This document shows positions 1 to 6,928 of a stretch of DNA of 39,810 nucleotides, piece by piece. How positions within the stretch are numbered: position 1 is the first letter of the stretch; every line of letters begins with the position of its first letter. The translations under genes and the position numbers were made by a program. The DNA is taken from positions 1-39,810 of the forward strand of contig JAEEZZ010000161.1 of NCBI GenBank assembly GCA_016292255.1, in the 5' to 3' direction. Source of the DNA: Oscillospiraceae bacterium (GTDB taxonomy: Bacteria > Bacillota > Clostridia > Oscillospirales > Oscillospiraceae). The notes beneath the pieces are model-generated. The model was not told the origin of the DNA. It saw only the letters and a program-made list of their open reading frames with translations, and did no database searches.

Positions 1-8
1 ACCTCCCA
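1..8 (-). promoter_or_regulatory. Ribosome binding site of a gene lying beyond the left edge
   Basis: On the minus strand the stop codon of the NifU-like gene is followed at once by TGGGAGGT, a strong Shine-Dalgarno core. The next gene of the operon must therefore start just outside the window. In Clostridia this type of NifU-like scaffold is often followed by a gene for a so-called GGGtGRT protein; that identity is a guess from family knowledge. Confidence 0.6.
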
Positions 9-710
9 TTATTCCTTGCGCGGGTCGATCCACTTGACCGCGCCGTCCTCGGCCTTGAAGCGGCCGTAGGTTCCCAGATTCTTCTCGTAGGCCTCGTTGG
101 GGCTCATGCCCTTCTTGATGGCGTCCATCATCTTGCCCAGGTTCAGGAACTGATAGCCGCAGATCTGGTTGTTCTCGTCCAGGGCCTGCTTGACGATATA
201 GCCCTCGGTGAGCTCCAGGTAGCGGGCGCCCTTGGCCATGGTGCCGTAGGTGGTGCCGGTCATGGAGCGCAGGCCCTTGCCCAGGTCCTCCAGACCCGCG
301 CCGATCCGCAGACCGTCGTCGGAGAAGGCGGACTGGGTGCGGCCGTAGACGATCTGCAAAAACAGCTCCCGCATGGCGGTGTTGATGGCGTCACAGACCA
401 GGTCGGTGTTCAGCGCCTCCAGAATGGTCTTGCCGGGGAGGATCTCACTGGCCATGGCGGCGGAGTGGGTCATGCCGGAGCAGCCGATGACCTCCACCAG
501 CGCCTCCTGGATGATGCCGTCCTTGACGTTCAGGCTCAGCTTGCAGGCGCCCTGCTGGGGTGCACACCAGCCGATGCCGTGGGTGTAGCCGGAAATGTCC
601 TTGATCTCCTTGGCCTGGATCCATTTTCCCTCCTCGGGAATGGGGGCGGGGCCGTGATTGGGGCCCTTTGCCACGCAGACCATTTCGTCGACTTCCTTCG
701 TGTATTGCAT
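9..710 (-). CDS. NifU/IscU-like iron-sulfur cluster scaffold protein
   Basis: A protein of about 233 residues whose middle resembles the N-terminal scaffold domain of NifU/IscU, the platform on which Fe-S clusters are built in the cytoplasm. Visible marks are the segment VIGCSGMTHSAAMASEI, which corresponds to the GCG-A-SSS loop of NifU, and further cysteines in WCAPQQGACKL and DLVCDAINTA. The protein is longer than classical IscU (about 130 residues) and has its own C-terminal third. An in-frame TTG lies nine bases upstream, but the GAGGT site at 721-725 sits only one base from it and ten bases from the ATG at 710, so I chose the ATG. It has its own sigma-A promoter, and another gene follows directly at the window edge. 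The scaffold role is inferred from family resemblance. Confidence 0.75.
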   Translation of the reverse strand: MQYTKEVDEMVCVAKGPNHGPAPIPEEGKWIQAKEIKDISGYTHGIGWCAPQQGACKLSLNVKDGIIQEALVEVIGCSGMTHSAAMASEILPGKTILEALNTDLVCDAINTAMRELFLQIVYGRTQSAFSDDGLRIGAGLEDLGKGLRSMTGTTYGTMAKGARYLELTEGYIVKQALDENNQICGYQFLNLGKMMDAIKKGMSPNEAYEKNLGTYGRFKAEDGAVKWIDPRKE

Positions 711-753
711 AGCACACAATACCTCACTTTCGTCATAATTTTAAATGCAAAAT

Positions 754-782
754 ATTATAGCATAAAATTTTTTGAATTTCAA
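754..782 (-). promoter_or_regulatory. Sigma-A promoter of the NifU-like gene
   Basis: Reading the minus strand, TTGAAA at 782-777 and TATAAT at 759-754 are separated by 17 bases. It lies about 45 bases upstream of the ATG at 710, in an AT-rich gap that stands out from the GC-rich genes. Confidence 0.8.
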
Positions 783-812
783 GAAATTATTGTTTGATTT
801 GGGGGATCCCCG

Positions 813-1094
813 TTATTCGCAGTCGAAGATCGCCTTGCTCTCGGTGATGGGGCCGTACTCCGTCTTCCAGCGCAGATGGGGCTCGCAGACGTCGTAGGCG
901 GGCAGGGCCTCCCGATCCATGTCCAGCACGATCATCAGATCGTAGCGGTTGGGCCGGCTGGAGCAGGAGGACTTGAGCTCGAGACCGTGGATGCCCGGGA
1001 TGCGGAGCGTCTCGGCGAAGATGGCCCGCACCGGCTCCACCAGGGCCTGCACGTCCGTCCCCGGGGTGAACTTCGCAAGGATATAATGCTTCAT
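813..1094 (-). CDS. Dabb (stress-responsive alpha/beta barrel) family protein
   Basis: A small protein of 93 residues beginning MKHYILAKFTPG and containing the pattern of the Dabb family (dimeric alpha/beta barrel): an N-terminal beta strand ending in K-F, a helix rich in acidic and hydrophobic residues, then LDMDREALPAYDVCEPHLRW, where the family usually has a strand and a conserved helix with a His. Dabb proteins are dimeric and mostly of unknown function; some bind small ligands. The ATG at 1094 is preceded by AGAGAGGAAGT with good spacing. It is a single-gene unit with its own promoter, divergent from the L,D-transpeptidase gene. No substrate can be named from the sequence. Confidence 0.75.
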   Translation of the reverse strand: MKHYILAKFTPGTDVQALVEPVRAIFAETLRIPGIHGLELKSSCSSRPNRYDLMIVLDMDREALPAYDVCEPHLRWKTEYGPITESKAIFDCE

Positions 1095-1123
1095 AAAAAT
1101 ACTTCCTCTCTGATTATTGATAC

Positions 1124-1152
1124 ATTTTATCACGGCGGGCCGCCCTTGTCCA
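1124..1152 (-). promoter_or_regulatory. Sigma-A promoter of the Dabb gene
   Basis: On the minus strand TGGACA (1152-1147) and TAAAAT (1129-1124) are 17 bases apart, about 30 bases before the start codon. A GC-rich inverted repeat (GGGCGGCCCGCC) fills the spacer and could hinder or regulate polymerase binding. Confidence 0.75.
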
Positions 1153-1203
1153 CCGTTTTTTGGGGAACAAAGGAAACTCTGTGAAAAATCATGGATTTCC
1201 CTC

Positions 1204-1232
1204 TTGCCAGACCCGGCGGAATTATGTATAAT
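1204..1232 (+). promoter_or_regulatory. Sigma-A promoter of the L,D-transpeptidase operon
   Basis: TTGCCA (1204-1209) and a perfect TATAAT (1227-1232) are separated by 17 bases. It lies about 35 bases upstream of the ATG at 1269, whose Shine-Dalgarno site is AGGAA near 1256-1260. Confidence 0.8.
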
Positions 1233-1268
1233 AACAGATAATTCTACAAAAAAGACAGGAATAATTGC

Positions 1269-2348
1269 ATGAAGCGTTTTGCACTCATTTGCCTGCTTCT
1301 GCTGACGCTGACAGGCTGCTGCGCGGGGCAGACAGCGGCCTCGACGGACTCCGCCGCAGCGGAGACTGTCCGGGAGCTGATTCCGGCAGAAAGCCCCCCG
1401 GCAGAGACGCCCGCCTGCGAGACCCTCGCACCGACGGAACCGCCCGCGCTGGCGGACTGCGTAGAAATGCTGCTCCCCGTGGAGCTGACAGCCTGCCCCG
1501 ACGAGCCCGAGGCGGAGATCACCGTCTCCTTTCCCCGGGTGGAGCTCCCGGCGGAGGAGCGGGTCTGCTCCCTCACCCTGGAGCTGAACGGCAGACCCTG
1601 GCTCAGCTGGCCGGAGCTGGAGCTCCGCCCCGGCCTGGAGCAGAAGGCCACCCTCCGCTATTCGTTTGCCCTGGGCGACCGGGATCGGGAGGAATACCTT
1701 GTGGCGACGCTGCGGCAGGGGGATCGGACGCTGACCCGGGGGACGGTCATCCGGGTGGACAACGACGAGCCGGAGCTCTATTACGCGAAAAGCGGGGAGG
1801 AACGGCCCTATTCCATCGACGTGCTCCGCAATCAGAACGTGGTGATCGTCTACGGCAAGGAGGGCGAGGACTACAGCCTCCCGGTGAAGGCGTGGCTCTG
1901 CTCCACCGGCTGGTCTACGCCCTACGGCTACTACCGGCTGGGGGGCAAGCAGAGCTGGTGCGCCCTTTTCGGCGGGGTCTGGGGGCAGTACGTCTGCGGG
2001 ATCTACGGCAACATTCTGTTCCACTCCGTGCCCTACTATTACAAGACGAAGGACAGCCTGGAGACTGAGGAATACAACAAGCTGGGCAGCGCGGCCTCCA
2101 TGGGCTGCGTCCGCCTGCCTGTAGAGGGCGCCAAGTGGATCTATGACAACTGCCCCGTGGGCACCTCGATCCACATCTACGACACGGAGGAGCTGCCCGT
2201 TCCAAGACCCACGTCGATCCGGCTGGATCCGGAGGATCCCCGATCCGGCTGGGATCCCACGGATCCGGATCCGGAAAACCCATGGAAGCTGCCGGCGGGA
2301 CTGCCGGTCGAGAAAGGAGGCAAGCAGCATGAAGGGACTGCGTCCTGA
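1269..2348 (+). CDS. L,D-transpeptidase (YkuD family) lipoprotein
   Basis: A protein of 359 residues. Residues 1-17 form a lipoprotein signal peptide with lipobox LTGC (Cys17 as lipid anchor), followed by a Ser/Thr/Pro/Glu-rich linker to about residue 75. A beta-rich middle domain and a C-terminal YkuD catalytic domain (about 175-325) follow. The catalytic signature is clear: His252 in the HSVPYY segment and Cys280 in ASMGCVRLP. L,D-transpeptidases form 3-3 cross-links in peptidoglycan or attach ligands to it, outside the membrane. The last 35 residues are rich in Asp and Pro, encoded by GGATCC-rich DNA, and the gene runs 20 bases into the downstream TPR gene. It has its own promoter and is first in a three-gene overlapping operon. 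Confidence 0.9.
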   Translation: MKRFALICLLLLTLTGCCAGQTAASTDSAAAETVRELIPAESPPAETPACETLAPTEPPALADCVEMLLPVELTACPDEPEAEITVSFPRVELPAEERVCSLTLELNGRPWLSWPELELRPGLEQKATLRYSFALGDRDREEYLVATLRQGDRTLTRGTVIRVDNDEPELYYAKSGEERPYSIDVLRNQNVVIVYGKEGEDYSLPVKAWLCSTGWSTPYGYYRLGGKQSWCALFGGVWGQYVCGIYGNILFHSVPYYYKTKDSLETEEYNKLGSAASMGCVRLPVEGAKWIYDNCPVGTSIHIYDTEELPVPRPTSIRLDPEDPRSGWDPTDPDPENPWKLPAGLPVEKGGKQHEGTAS

Positions 2349-3150
2349 GGACTATTTGGAGCCGACCTGCATATTCTGCAAGCCGGAGGATGAAAAGCAC
2401 AGCCCGGTGGATCTGCACCGGTGCATTTCCCGGCTGGACGAGTACCTGAGCCGGAACGATTACGCCGCCGCAGAGCGCCACCTGGACTACTGGCGGCAGG
2501 AGGCCGTGGCGGGCCGGGACTGGCGGGGCCAGCTCTCTATCGAGAACGAGCGTATGGGCCTGTTCCGAAAAATGGGCAAGCGGGAGCGGGCCATGGAGGC
2601 CGTGGAGACGGCGGAGGCGCTGATCGGCCGGGCCGGGCTGGAGGATACCGTGACTGCCGCCACCACCTGGCTCAATATCGGCACGGTCTATAAGAATTTC
2701 AACGAGCCCGGGACTGCCCTGCCCTATTATGAGCGGGCCCGGGGCATCTATGAAAAAGCCCTCCCGCCGGAGGATGGCCGGCTGGGGGGACTGTACAACA
2801 ACATGGCCCTTGTGCTGGTGGATCTGGGCCGTTTTGCCGAGGCCCGGGGACTGTATGAAAAGGCCCTGGTCATTATGGAGCCCCAGCCCAACGGGGCCCT
2901 GGAGCTGGCCATCACGGAGCTGAACCTGGCCAACCTTGCCGAGGCCGAGCAGGGCCTCCTGGAGGCCGAGACTGAGATCGAAGCCCGGCTGGATCGGGCC
3001 CGGGCCTTGCTGGATCGCCCGGAGCTGCCCCGGAACGGCTACTACGCCTTCGTCTGCGAAAAGTGCGCCCCCACCTTTTCGTATTACGGCCGTTTCGCAG
3101 ATGCAGCGGAGCTGCAGGAGATTGCGAGGAAGCTTTATGCAGGGAATTGA
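2329..3150 (+). CDS. Tetratricopeptide repeat protein
   Basis: A soluble protein of 273 residues with no signal peptide. From about residue 85 to 200 it shows tandem TPR-type helical pairs: WLNIGTVYKNFNEPGTALPYYERA, then LYNNMALVLVDLGRFAEARGLYEKAL, then a weaker third copy, with the usual Trp/Leu, Gly, Tyr, Ala spacing. TPR proteins are protein-binding scaffolds. The N-terminus has a CIFC pair and the C-terminus an FVCEKCAP motif, so a metal site between the two ends is possible but unproven. The ATG at 2329 lies inside the preceding gene and is served by GAAAGGAGG at 2312-2320. The gene overlaps the next one by 14 bases, so translation of the pair is probably coupled and the two products likely work together. 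Confidence 0.85.
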   Translation: MKGLRPEDYLEPTCIFCKPEDEKHSPVDLHRCISRLDEYLSRNDYAAAERHLDYWRQEAVAGRDWRGQLSIENERMGLFRKMGKRERAMEAVETAEALIGRAGLEDTVTAATTWLNIGTVYKNFNEPGTALPYYERARGIYEKALPPEDGRLGGLYNNMALVLVDLGRFAEARGLYEKALVIMEPQPNGALELAITELNLANLAEAEQGLLEAETEIEARLDRARALLDRPELPRNGYYAFVCEKCAPTFSYYGRFADAAELQEIARKLYAGN

Positions 3151-4078
3151 ACTCTCCCGCCGATATTTTGAAACCTACGGCGCGCCCATGCTGCGGGAGC
3201 AATTCCCGGAATGGGCTGACCGGCTGGCGGTGGGACTGGTGGGCAGCGGCTCGGAGTGCTTCGGCTTTGACGACGCCGTTTCCCAGGATCACGATTTTGA
3301 GCCGGGCTTCTGCATTTTCCTTCCCGAGGAGGAGCTGCTGGATCGGCGGACGGCCTTCCGGATGGAGCGGGCCTATGCCGCCCTGCCCAAGGAATACCTG
3401 GGCTTTTCCCGGCCCAAGCTGGCCCCTGCGGGTGGCGCCCGCCGGGGCGTGATCCGTCTGGGGGACTTTCTGGAGGCCCGCACCGGCAGCCGGGACGGGA
3501 GCCTGAGCCTGGATCTCTGGCTGCGCCTGGAGGAGCAGTATCTGGCCGAGATCGTAAACGGAGAACTGTTCTGGCCGGGGGACGGGGTCTTTGCCGGGAT
3601 CCGGGAGCGCCTCTCCCGCCAGCCCGCCGACGTGCGGAAGAAGAAGCTGGCGGGGCGTCTGCTGGGCATGGCCCAGGCGGGGCAGTACAACTACCCCCGC
3701 TGTCTGGCCCACGGGGAGCCCGCCGCGGCCCAGCTGGCCGTGGGGGAATACGTCCGCCACGCCATCGCCGTGATCTTCCTGCTGAACCAGCGCTACCTGC
3801 CCTATTACAAGTGGCAGTTCCGGGCCCTGCGGCAGCTTCCGCTGCTCTCCGGCGAGGCCGAGACTCTGGAGCTGCTGCTTACCACCGACAACGGAAAGAC
3901 CATGGCCCGGGCCAAGCAGGATATGATGGAGAATCTGGCCGGGACGATTATCACCGTCCTTCAGGATCAGGGCCTCACCGAGGCCGTCTGCGGCGACCTG
4001 GAAAAGCACGCCTACTCGGTCAACGATCAAATCGCGGACGCCATCGTCCGCAATGCCCATATTCTGAGCGTCCTGTAG
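3137..4078 (+). CDS. DUF4037 family nucleotidyltransferase-like protein
   Basis: A cytoplasmic protein of 313 residues matching the DUF4037 family. Its N-terminus has LVGSGSECFGFDD followed by SQDHDFE: a Gly-Ser pair (residues 36-39) and an Asp-x-Asp pair (Asp51, Asp53), the arrangement of the nucleotidyltransferase fold that includes aminoglycoside nucleotidyltransferases. The rest is helical and suits a substrate-binding domain. No substrate is known to me for this family. The start at 3137 is preceded by GCGAGGA and lies within the TPR gene. The stop TAG at 4076-4078 is part of a GTAG repeat element, so the gene's end was set or reset when the repeat arrived. The TPR plus DUF4037 pairing suggests a two-component intracellular system, but this is inference. 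Confidence 0.8.
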   Translation: MQGIELSRRYFETYGAPMLREQFPEWADRLAVGLVGSGSECFGFDDAVSQDHDFEPGFCIFLPEEELLDRRTAFRMERAYAALPKEYLGFSRPKLAPAGGARRGVIRLGDFLEARTGSRDGSLSLDLWLRLEEQYLAEIVNGELFWPGDGVFAGIRERLSRQPADVRKKKLAGRLLGMAQAGQYNYPRCLAHGEPAAAQLAVGEYVRHAIAVIFLLNQRYLPYYKWQFRALRQLPLLSGEAETLELLLTTDNGKTMARAKQDMMENLAGTIITVLQDQGLTEAVCGDLEKHAYSVNDQIADAIVRNAHILSVL

Positions 4079-4202
4079 GGGCGGCCACCGGCCGCCCGCA
4101 AGCCGCAGAGGCTACCCGTCCCTGCCGTAGGGGCGCACAGTGTGCGCCCGGTTTGCGCAGGGGCTGCCCCATCCCCACCGTAGGGGCGAGCATTGCTCGT
4201 CC
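4075..4202 (+). repeat. Three GTAG-plus-palindrome repeats (REP-like)
   Basis: Three units each begin with GTAG and continue with an almost perfect palindrome starting GGGCG. Unit 1 is GTAG at 4075 with stem GGGCGGCC/GGCCGCCC (4079-4097). Unit 2 is GTAG at 4127 with stem GGGCGCACA/TGTGCGCCC (4131-4149). Unit 3 is GTAG at 4180 with stem GGGCGAGC/GCTCGTCC (4184-4202). The stem sequences differ but the GTAGGGGCG head is constant and all three point the same way. This is the layout of REP elements, in which a GTAG tetranucleotide precedes a hairpin. Further copies occur at 24343-24418 and, degenerate, at 33118-33142. Confidence 0.8.
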
Positions 4203-4204
4203 GC

Positions 4205-4237
4205 AGCCCGTTCGAGAGCATTCTCGGGCGGGCTTGT
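4205..4237 (+). terminator. Long imperfect hairpin, possible terminator
   Basis: AGCCCG and CGGGCT enclose a second pairing GAGA/TCTC, giving a nested stem-loop followed by a short T-rich stretch (TTGTAATTTT). It lies between the DUF4037 gene with its repeats and the sigma factor gene, so it could end transcription of the 1269-4078 operon. The T tract is interrupted. Confidence 0.45.
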
Positions 4238-4303
4238 AATTTTCCGGGCAGAACGGTGTCATAGATAGCAGAAGGCCTTCTGAATGAAACAAAGGAGAAG
4301 CAC

Positions 4304-4861
4304 ATGAACGAAGAAAGCATCCTGGACTGCCTCCGGGATCGGGATGAGGCTGCCCTTGCGGCCATCCGTGAGAGCTGGGGCCGCCCTGCCCTGGCGCTGG
4401 CCCGAAGGATCACCGGTTCCGAGGAGGACGCGGAGGAATGCGTCCAGGACGGGCTGCTGGCGGTCTGGGAAACGGTTCCGCCCAAGCAGCCCGAATCGCT
4501 CGGCCATTACTTCACCGCCCTGGTTCGGAACGCGGCGCTGAACTGTCTCCGGGACAGTCGCCGTCAAAAACGGGGCGGCGGCACGGTGACGGAAGTCTTT
4601 GAGGAGCTGGAATACTGCGCCTCAGCCAAGGACGATGTGGAGGAGGCTGTGGCGGCCCGCCTGCTGGCGGAGCGGATCAACGTCTTTCTGGGATCCCTCC
4701 CTCGGCGGGAGCGGGAGCTCTTCCTCCGGCGCTACTACGACCTGGAGGATCTGGATACCCTTGCCGCCGCCAAGGGCCTGAGCAAGGCCCACGCCTCGGT
4801 GCTGCTGTTCCGAACACGAAAAAAGCTGAAAGCGTTCTTGGAAAAGGAGGAACTGCTATGA
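4304..4861 (+). CDS. ECF-type sigma-70 factor
   Basis: A protein of 185 residues with the two-domain plan of an extracytoplasmic-function sigma factor. Region 2 spans about residues 8-85 (EEDAEECVQDGLLAVWETV resembles the core-binding helix, and LRDSRRQKR the promoter-melting end). Region 4 spans about 115-178 (LPRRERELFLRRYYDLEDLDTLAAAKGLSKAHASVLLFRTRKKL, a helix-turn-helix that reads the -35 element). The length is typical of the family. The ATG at 4304 follows AAAGGAG with good spacing. The stop TGA overlaps the next gene's ATG by four bases, the classical arrangement of a sigma factor and its membrane anti-sigma factor. The target promoters cannot be deduced here, and I see no clear ECF-type promoter in front of the gene. 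Confidence 0.9.
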   Translation: MNEESILDCLRDRDEAALAAIRESWGRPALALARRITGSEEDAEECVQDGLLAVWETVPPKQPESLGHYFTALVRNAALNCLRDSRRQKRGGGTVTEVFEELEYCASAKDDVEEAVAARLLAERINVFLGSLPRRERELFLRRYYDLEDLDTLAAAKGLSKAHASVLLFRTRKKLKAFLEKEELL

Positions 4862-5964
4862 AAACCGAAAGCATTTTGCGCGCCCTCTCGGAGGCCCGCC
4901 CTGCGTATCTGGACGAGGCCCGGGCAAGCGCCGGAACGAAGACGCGAAGCCGCCATCCCCTGCGTCGGGCCGCGCTGATCGCGGCCACGGTGGCCCTGCT
5001 GGTGTCCGGCGTCTATGCGGGAAGCGTACTCTTTCCCGCCAAGGTTCCCGCCACGGAGCTCCACAACCCCGGCGGCTTTGACGTGGCCTGGCAGGAGAAG
5101 ACAGCAAGAAGCGTCTGCGACGACGGCTGGGTCTTTTCCTTCACCCAGTACACCAACAAGGACGGCAACGACCTGCAGCTGTGCCGCTACGGCTTCAGCG
5201 GCGTCAACCTGCGCCATCGCTTTGACGACGCCTACGTCCAGGCCGAGCTCCACACGGGGGATGACCCCAGCCCGACCCTGGTGCGCTACGAGGACTATCT
5301 CCGGGATCCGGCACAGTATTCCGGCGACGGCGTTCGCATGGATCTTTACGTTCCCGACCGTCTGATCTGGGGCATGGGCTCCGCCGCCCAGGCGCGGGAT
5401 ATGGAAAAGATCGAGGCCATTCTGACCAATGACAGGGAGCCGGCGGAGCTGCTGGCCCTGGATCCGGCAGAGTTCGAATTTGAGACCATCGACAAGGAAC
5501 TGTTCTTCGGCCTGATGCGGGAGGCTCTGACCGGAGAGCCCCGTGAGGAACGGACGGATCTGAACTATTGGAACCACCAACCCGCGGAGATCCTGGTGGA
5601 GCCCCAATGGACGGACGGATACCGCTTTCAGATCGGCTGTCTGATGTCCTCCGGCTGCGTGGACGAGTTGTTCATCGACGTGCTCTACCGCACCGGCGAG
5701 GGCTACAAGGACTACGTCCAGCTCTCCGACCTGGTGGAGGACGGGACAGCCACCCCGGAGCAGCGGGAGGCCTGGGCGCTGATCCAGACTGTTGCGGAGC
5801 AGATCAAGGAAGAGGAATACTTCCCGGCCAGAAGCGACCTCTACCGGGACAAAACTCTCGCAGACATCGACTTCAACCGTCTCCTGCGCTTCCTGAACGG
5901 TCTCAACGAAGGGAAGGATCTGTCCCGGTACGCCGAGCACATCGAAGCGGCCGACATGGGCTGA
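4858..5964 (+). CDS. Single-pass membrane protein, probable anti-sigma factor
   Basis: A protein of 368 residues with a short cytoplasmic N-terminus (about 38 residues, basic at its end), one transmembrane helix (about 38-58, RAALIAATVALLVSGVYAGS) and a large extracytoplasmic domain of about 300 residues. I do not recognise the outer domain. The N-terminal part is too short for a zinc-binding anti-sigma domain and lacks its HxxxCxxC motif. The role rests on the four-base overlap with the ECF sigma gene and on topology: an outer sensor domain joined to an inner stub that could hold the sigma factor at the membrane. It ends just before a strong bidirectional terminator. Confidence 0.7.
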   Translation: MKTESILRALSEARPAYLDEARASAGTKTRSRHPLRRAALIAATVALLVSGVYAGSVLFPAKVPATELHNPGGFDVAWQEKTARSVCDDGWVFSFTQYTNKDGNDLQLCRYGFSGVNLRHRFDDAYVQAELHTGDDPSPTLVRYEDYLRDPAQYSGDGVRMDLYVPDRLIWGMGSAAQARDMEKIEAILTNDREPAELLALDPAEFEFETIDKELFFGLMREALTGEPREERTDLNYWNHQPAEILVEPQWTDGYRFQIGCLMSSGCVDELFIDVLYRTGEGYKDYVQLSDLVEDGTATPEQREAWALIQTVAEQIKEEEYFPARSDLYRDKTLADIDFNRLLRFLNGLNEGKDLSRYAEHIEAADMG

Positions 5965-5973
5965 AAACAAAGA

Positions 5974-6014
5974 CAAATCCCACAGAGGCGTTCCTCTGTG
6001 GGATTTGTTGTTTT
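5974..6014. terminator. Bidirectional rho-independent terminator
   Basis: A perfect 15-base-pair stem (5974-5988 with 5993-6007) with a CGTT loop is followed by TTGTTTT on the plus strand and by a T-rich run on the minus strand. It lies between convergent genes and can end transcription from both sides. Confidence 0.9.
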
Positions 6015-6027
6015 CCGATGGATCGGC

Positions 6028-6759
6028 TTATTGCTGCAAATACTTCTCCGTCAGCGCCAGCTGCTCGGGGGTGTTGACGCCCAGGATCTGCTCGTTGAGC
6101 TGGGCAGTGTAGACCGCCACCCGCTGGCCGTGGCTGCGGAGGATGGCGGGGACGTCGGTGAGATAGTACTCATGCTGGGCGTTGTTGTCCTTGATCTCGT
6201 CCAGGCTGGCCAGCAGGGCCTTGCAGTCGAAGGCGTAGATGCCCACGTTCAGCTCCCGAATGGCCTTCTGCTCGGGGGTGCAGTCCCGATCCTCCACGAT
6301 GCGCAGGAAGTCGCCGTGCTCGTCCCGGAGCACCCGACCGTAGGGCAGATACTCCTCGCAGGTGCCGGAGAGCATGGTGCAGGCAGCGCCGTTGGCGGCG
6401 TGGTATTCCAGCAGGCCCTGATAGACCTCTTTTTTCAGCAGGGGCATATCGCCGTAGCAGACCAGCACCGTGCCGTCGAAGTCCTTCAGATGCTCCCTGG
6501 CGCACATCACCGCATGGCCCGTGCCCAGCTGGGGATCCTGGACGGCGTGGGGGTAGGCCGGGAAGGCCTCAAAGACCAGCTCCCGCATATAGCCGCCCAC
6601 CAGAACGGTATTTTCGGCAGGAATAAAGTCCAGCGCGTTCAGAACATAGTGCAGAAGGGGCTTCCCGCAGGCCTGACGCAGAACCTTGGGCAGATTGCAG
6701 CTTTCAGACATCATGCGTGTGCCTTTTCCGGCCGCCAGAACGACTGCTTTGATTTCCAT
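6028..6759 (-). CDS. Nucleotidyltransferase, GlmU N-terminal-like (MobA/GT-A fold)
   Basis: A protein of 243 residues starting MEIKAVVLAAGKGTRM, the nucleotide-binding signature L(A/V)AAGxGTRM of sugar-1-phosphate nucleotidyltransferases. It continues with LPKVL and GKPLLHYVL, and with QLGTGHAV, which in GlmU contacts the uridine and sugar. CYGDMPLL matches the metal-binding Asp of GDxPL, and HEYYLTD matches the end of the GlmU pyrophosphorylase domain. These suggest UDP-GlcNAc pyrophosphorylase-type activity. The left-handed beta-helix acetyltransferase half of GlmU is absent, so this is a stand-alone uridylyltransferase-like protein. Whether it is the cell's main GlmU activity or acts on another sugar is open. 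The start at 6759 has GGAG 11 bases upstream. Confidence 0.85.
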   Translation of the reverse strand: MEIKAVVLAAGKGTRMMSESCNLPKVLRQACGKPLLHYVLNALDFIPAENTVLVGGYMRELVFEAFPAYPHAVQDPQLGTGHAVMCAREHLKDFDGTVLVCYGDMPLLKKEVYQGLLEYHAANGAACTMLSGTCEEYLPYGRVLRDEHGDFLRIVEDRDCTPEQKAIRELNVGIYAFDCKALLASLDEIKDNNAQHEYYLTDVPAILRSHGQRVAVYTAQLNEQILGVNTPEQLALTEKYLQQ

Positions 6760-6816
6760 AGTATGATTCACTCCATTTTTTATCATCCTGCGGCAGGGCG
6801 TGCCGCCGCTTTCCAA

Positions 6817-6845
6817 AGTATATCGAATCCGGTCGATAAAAGCAA
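6817..6845 (-). promoter_or_regulatory. Sigma-A promoter of the nucleotidyltransferase gene
   Basis: On the minus strand TTGCTT (6845-6840) and TATACT (6822-6817) are 17 bases apart. A small hairpin (CGGCA/TGCCG) lies in the resulting leader. Confidence 0.65.
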
Positions 6846-6865
6846 GCTTTTTTTGCATTTTTGCA

Positions 6866-6894
6866 TTTACAAAAATCGGGAGCGGGGATATAAT
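6866..6894 (+). promoter_or_regulatory. Sigma-A promoter of the threonine-aldolase-like gene
   Basis: TTTACA (6866-6871) and TATAAT (6889-6894) are separated by 17 bases, about 35 bases before the ATG at 6929. It is back to back with the minus-strand promoter at 6817-6845. Confidence 0.8.
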
Positions 6895-6928
6895 AGTGCA
6901 AATAAAACTCTGAACAAGGAGAACCGCC

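Noticed and set aside
1095..2330. Minus-strand frame continuing upstream from the Dabb gene across the L,D-transpeptidase gene
   Set aside because: The Dabb protein has its own ATG at 1094 with a ribosome binding site and promoter just upstream. The extension is antisense to the transpeptidase gene and has no domain.
4075..4237. GTAG hairpins as simple rho-independent terminators
   Set aside because: The first three hairpins lack T tracts, are repeated in one orientation, and share a conserved head, which terminators do not need. Only the last hairpin (4205-4237) could be a terminator.
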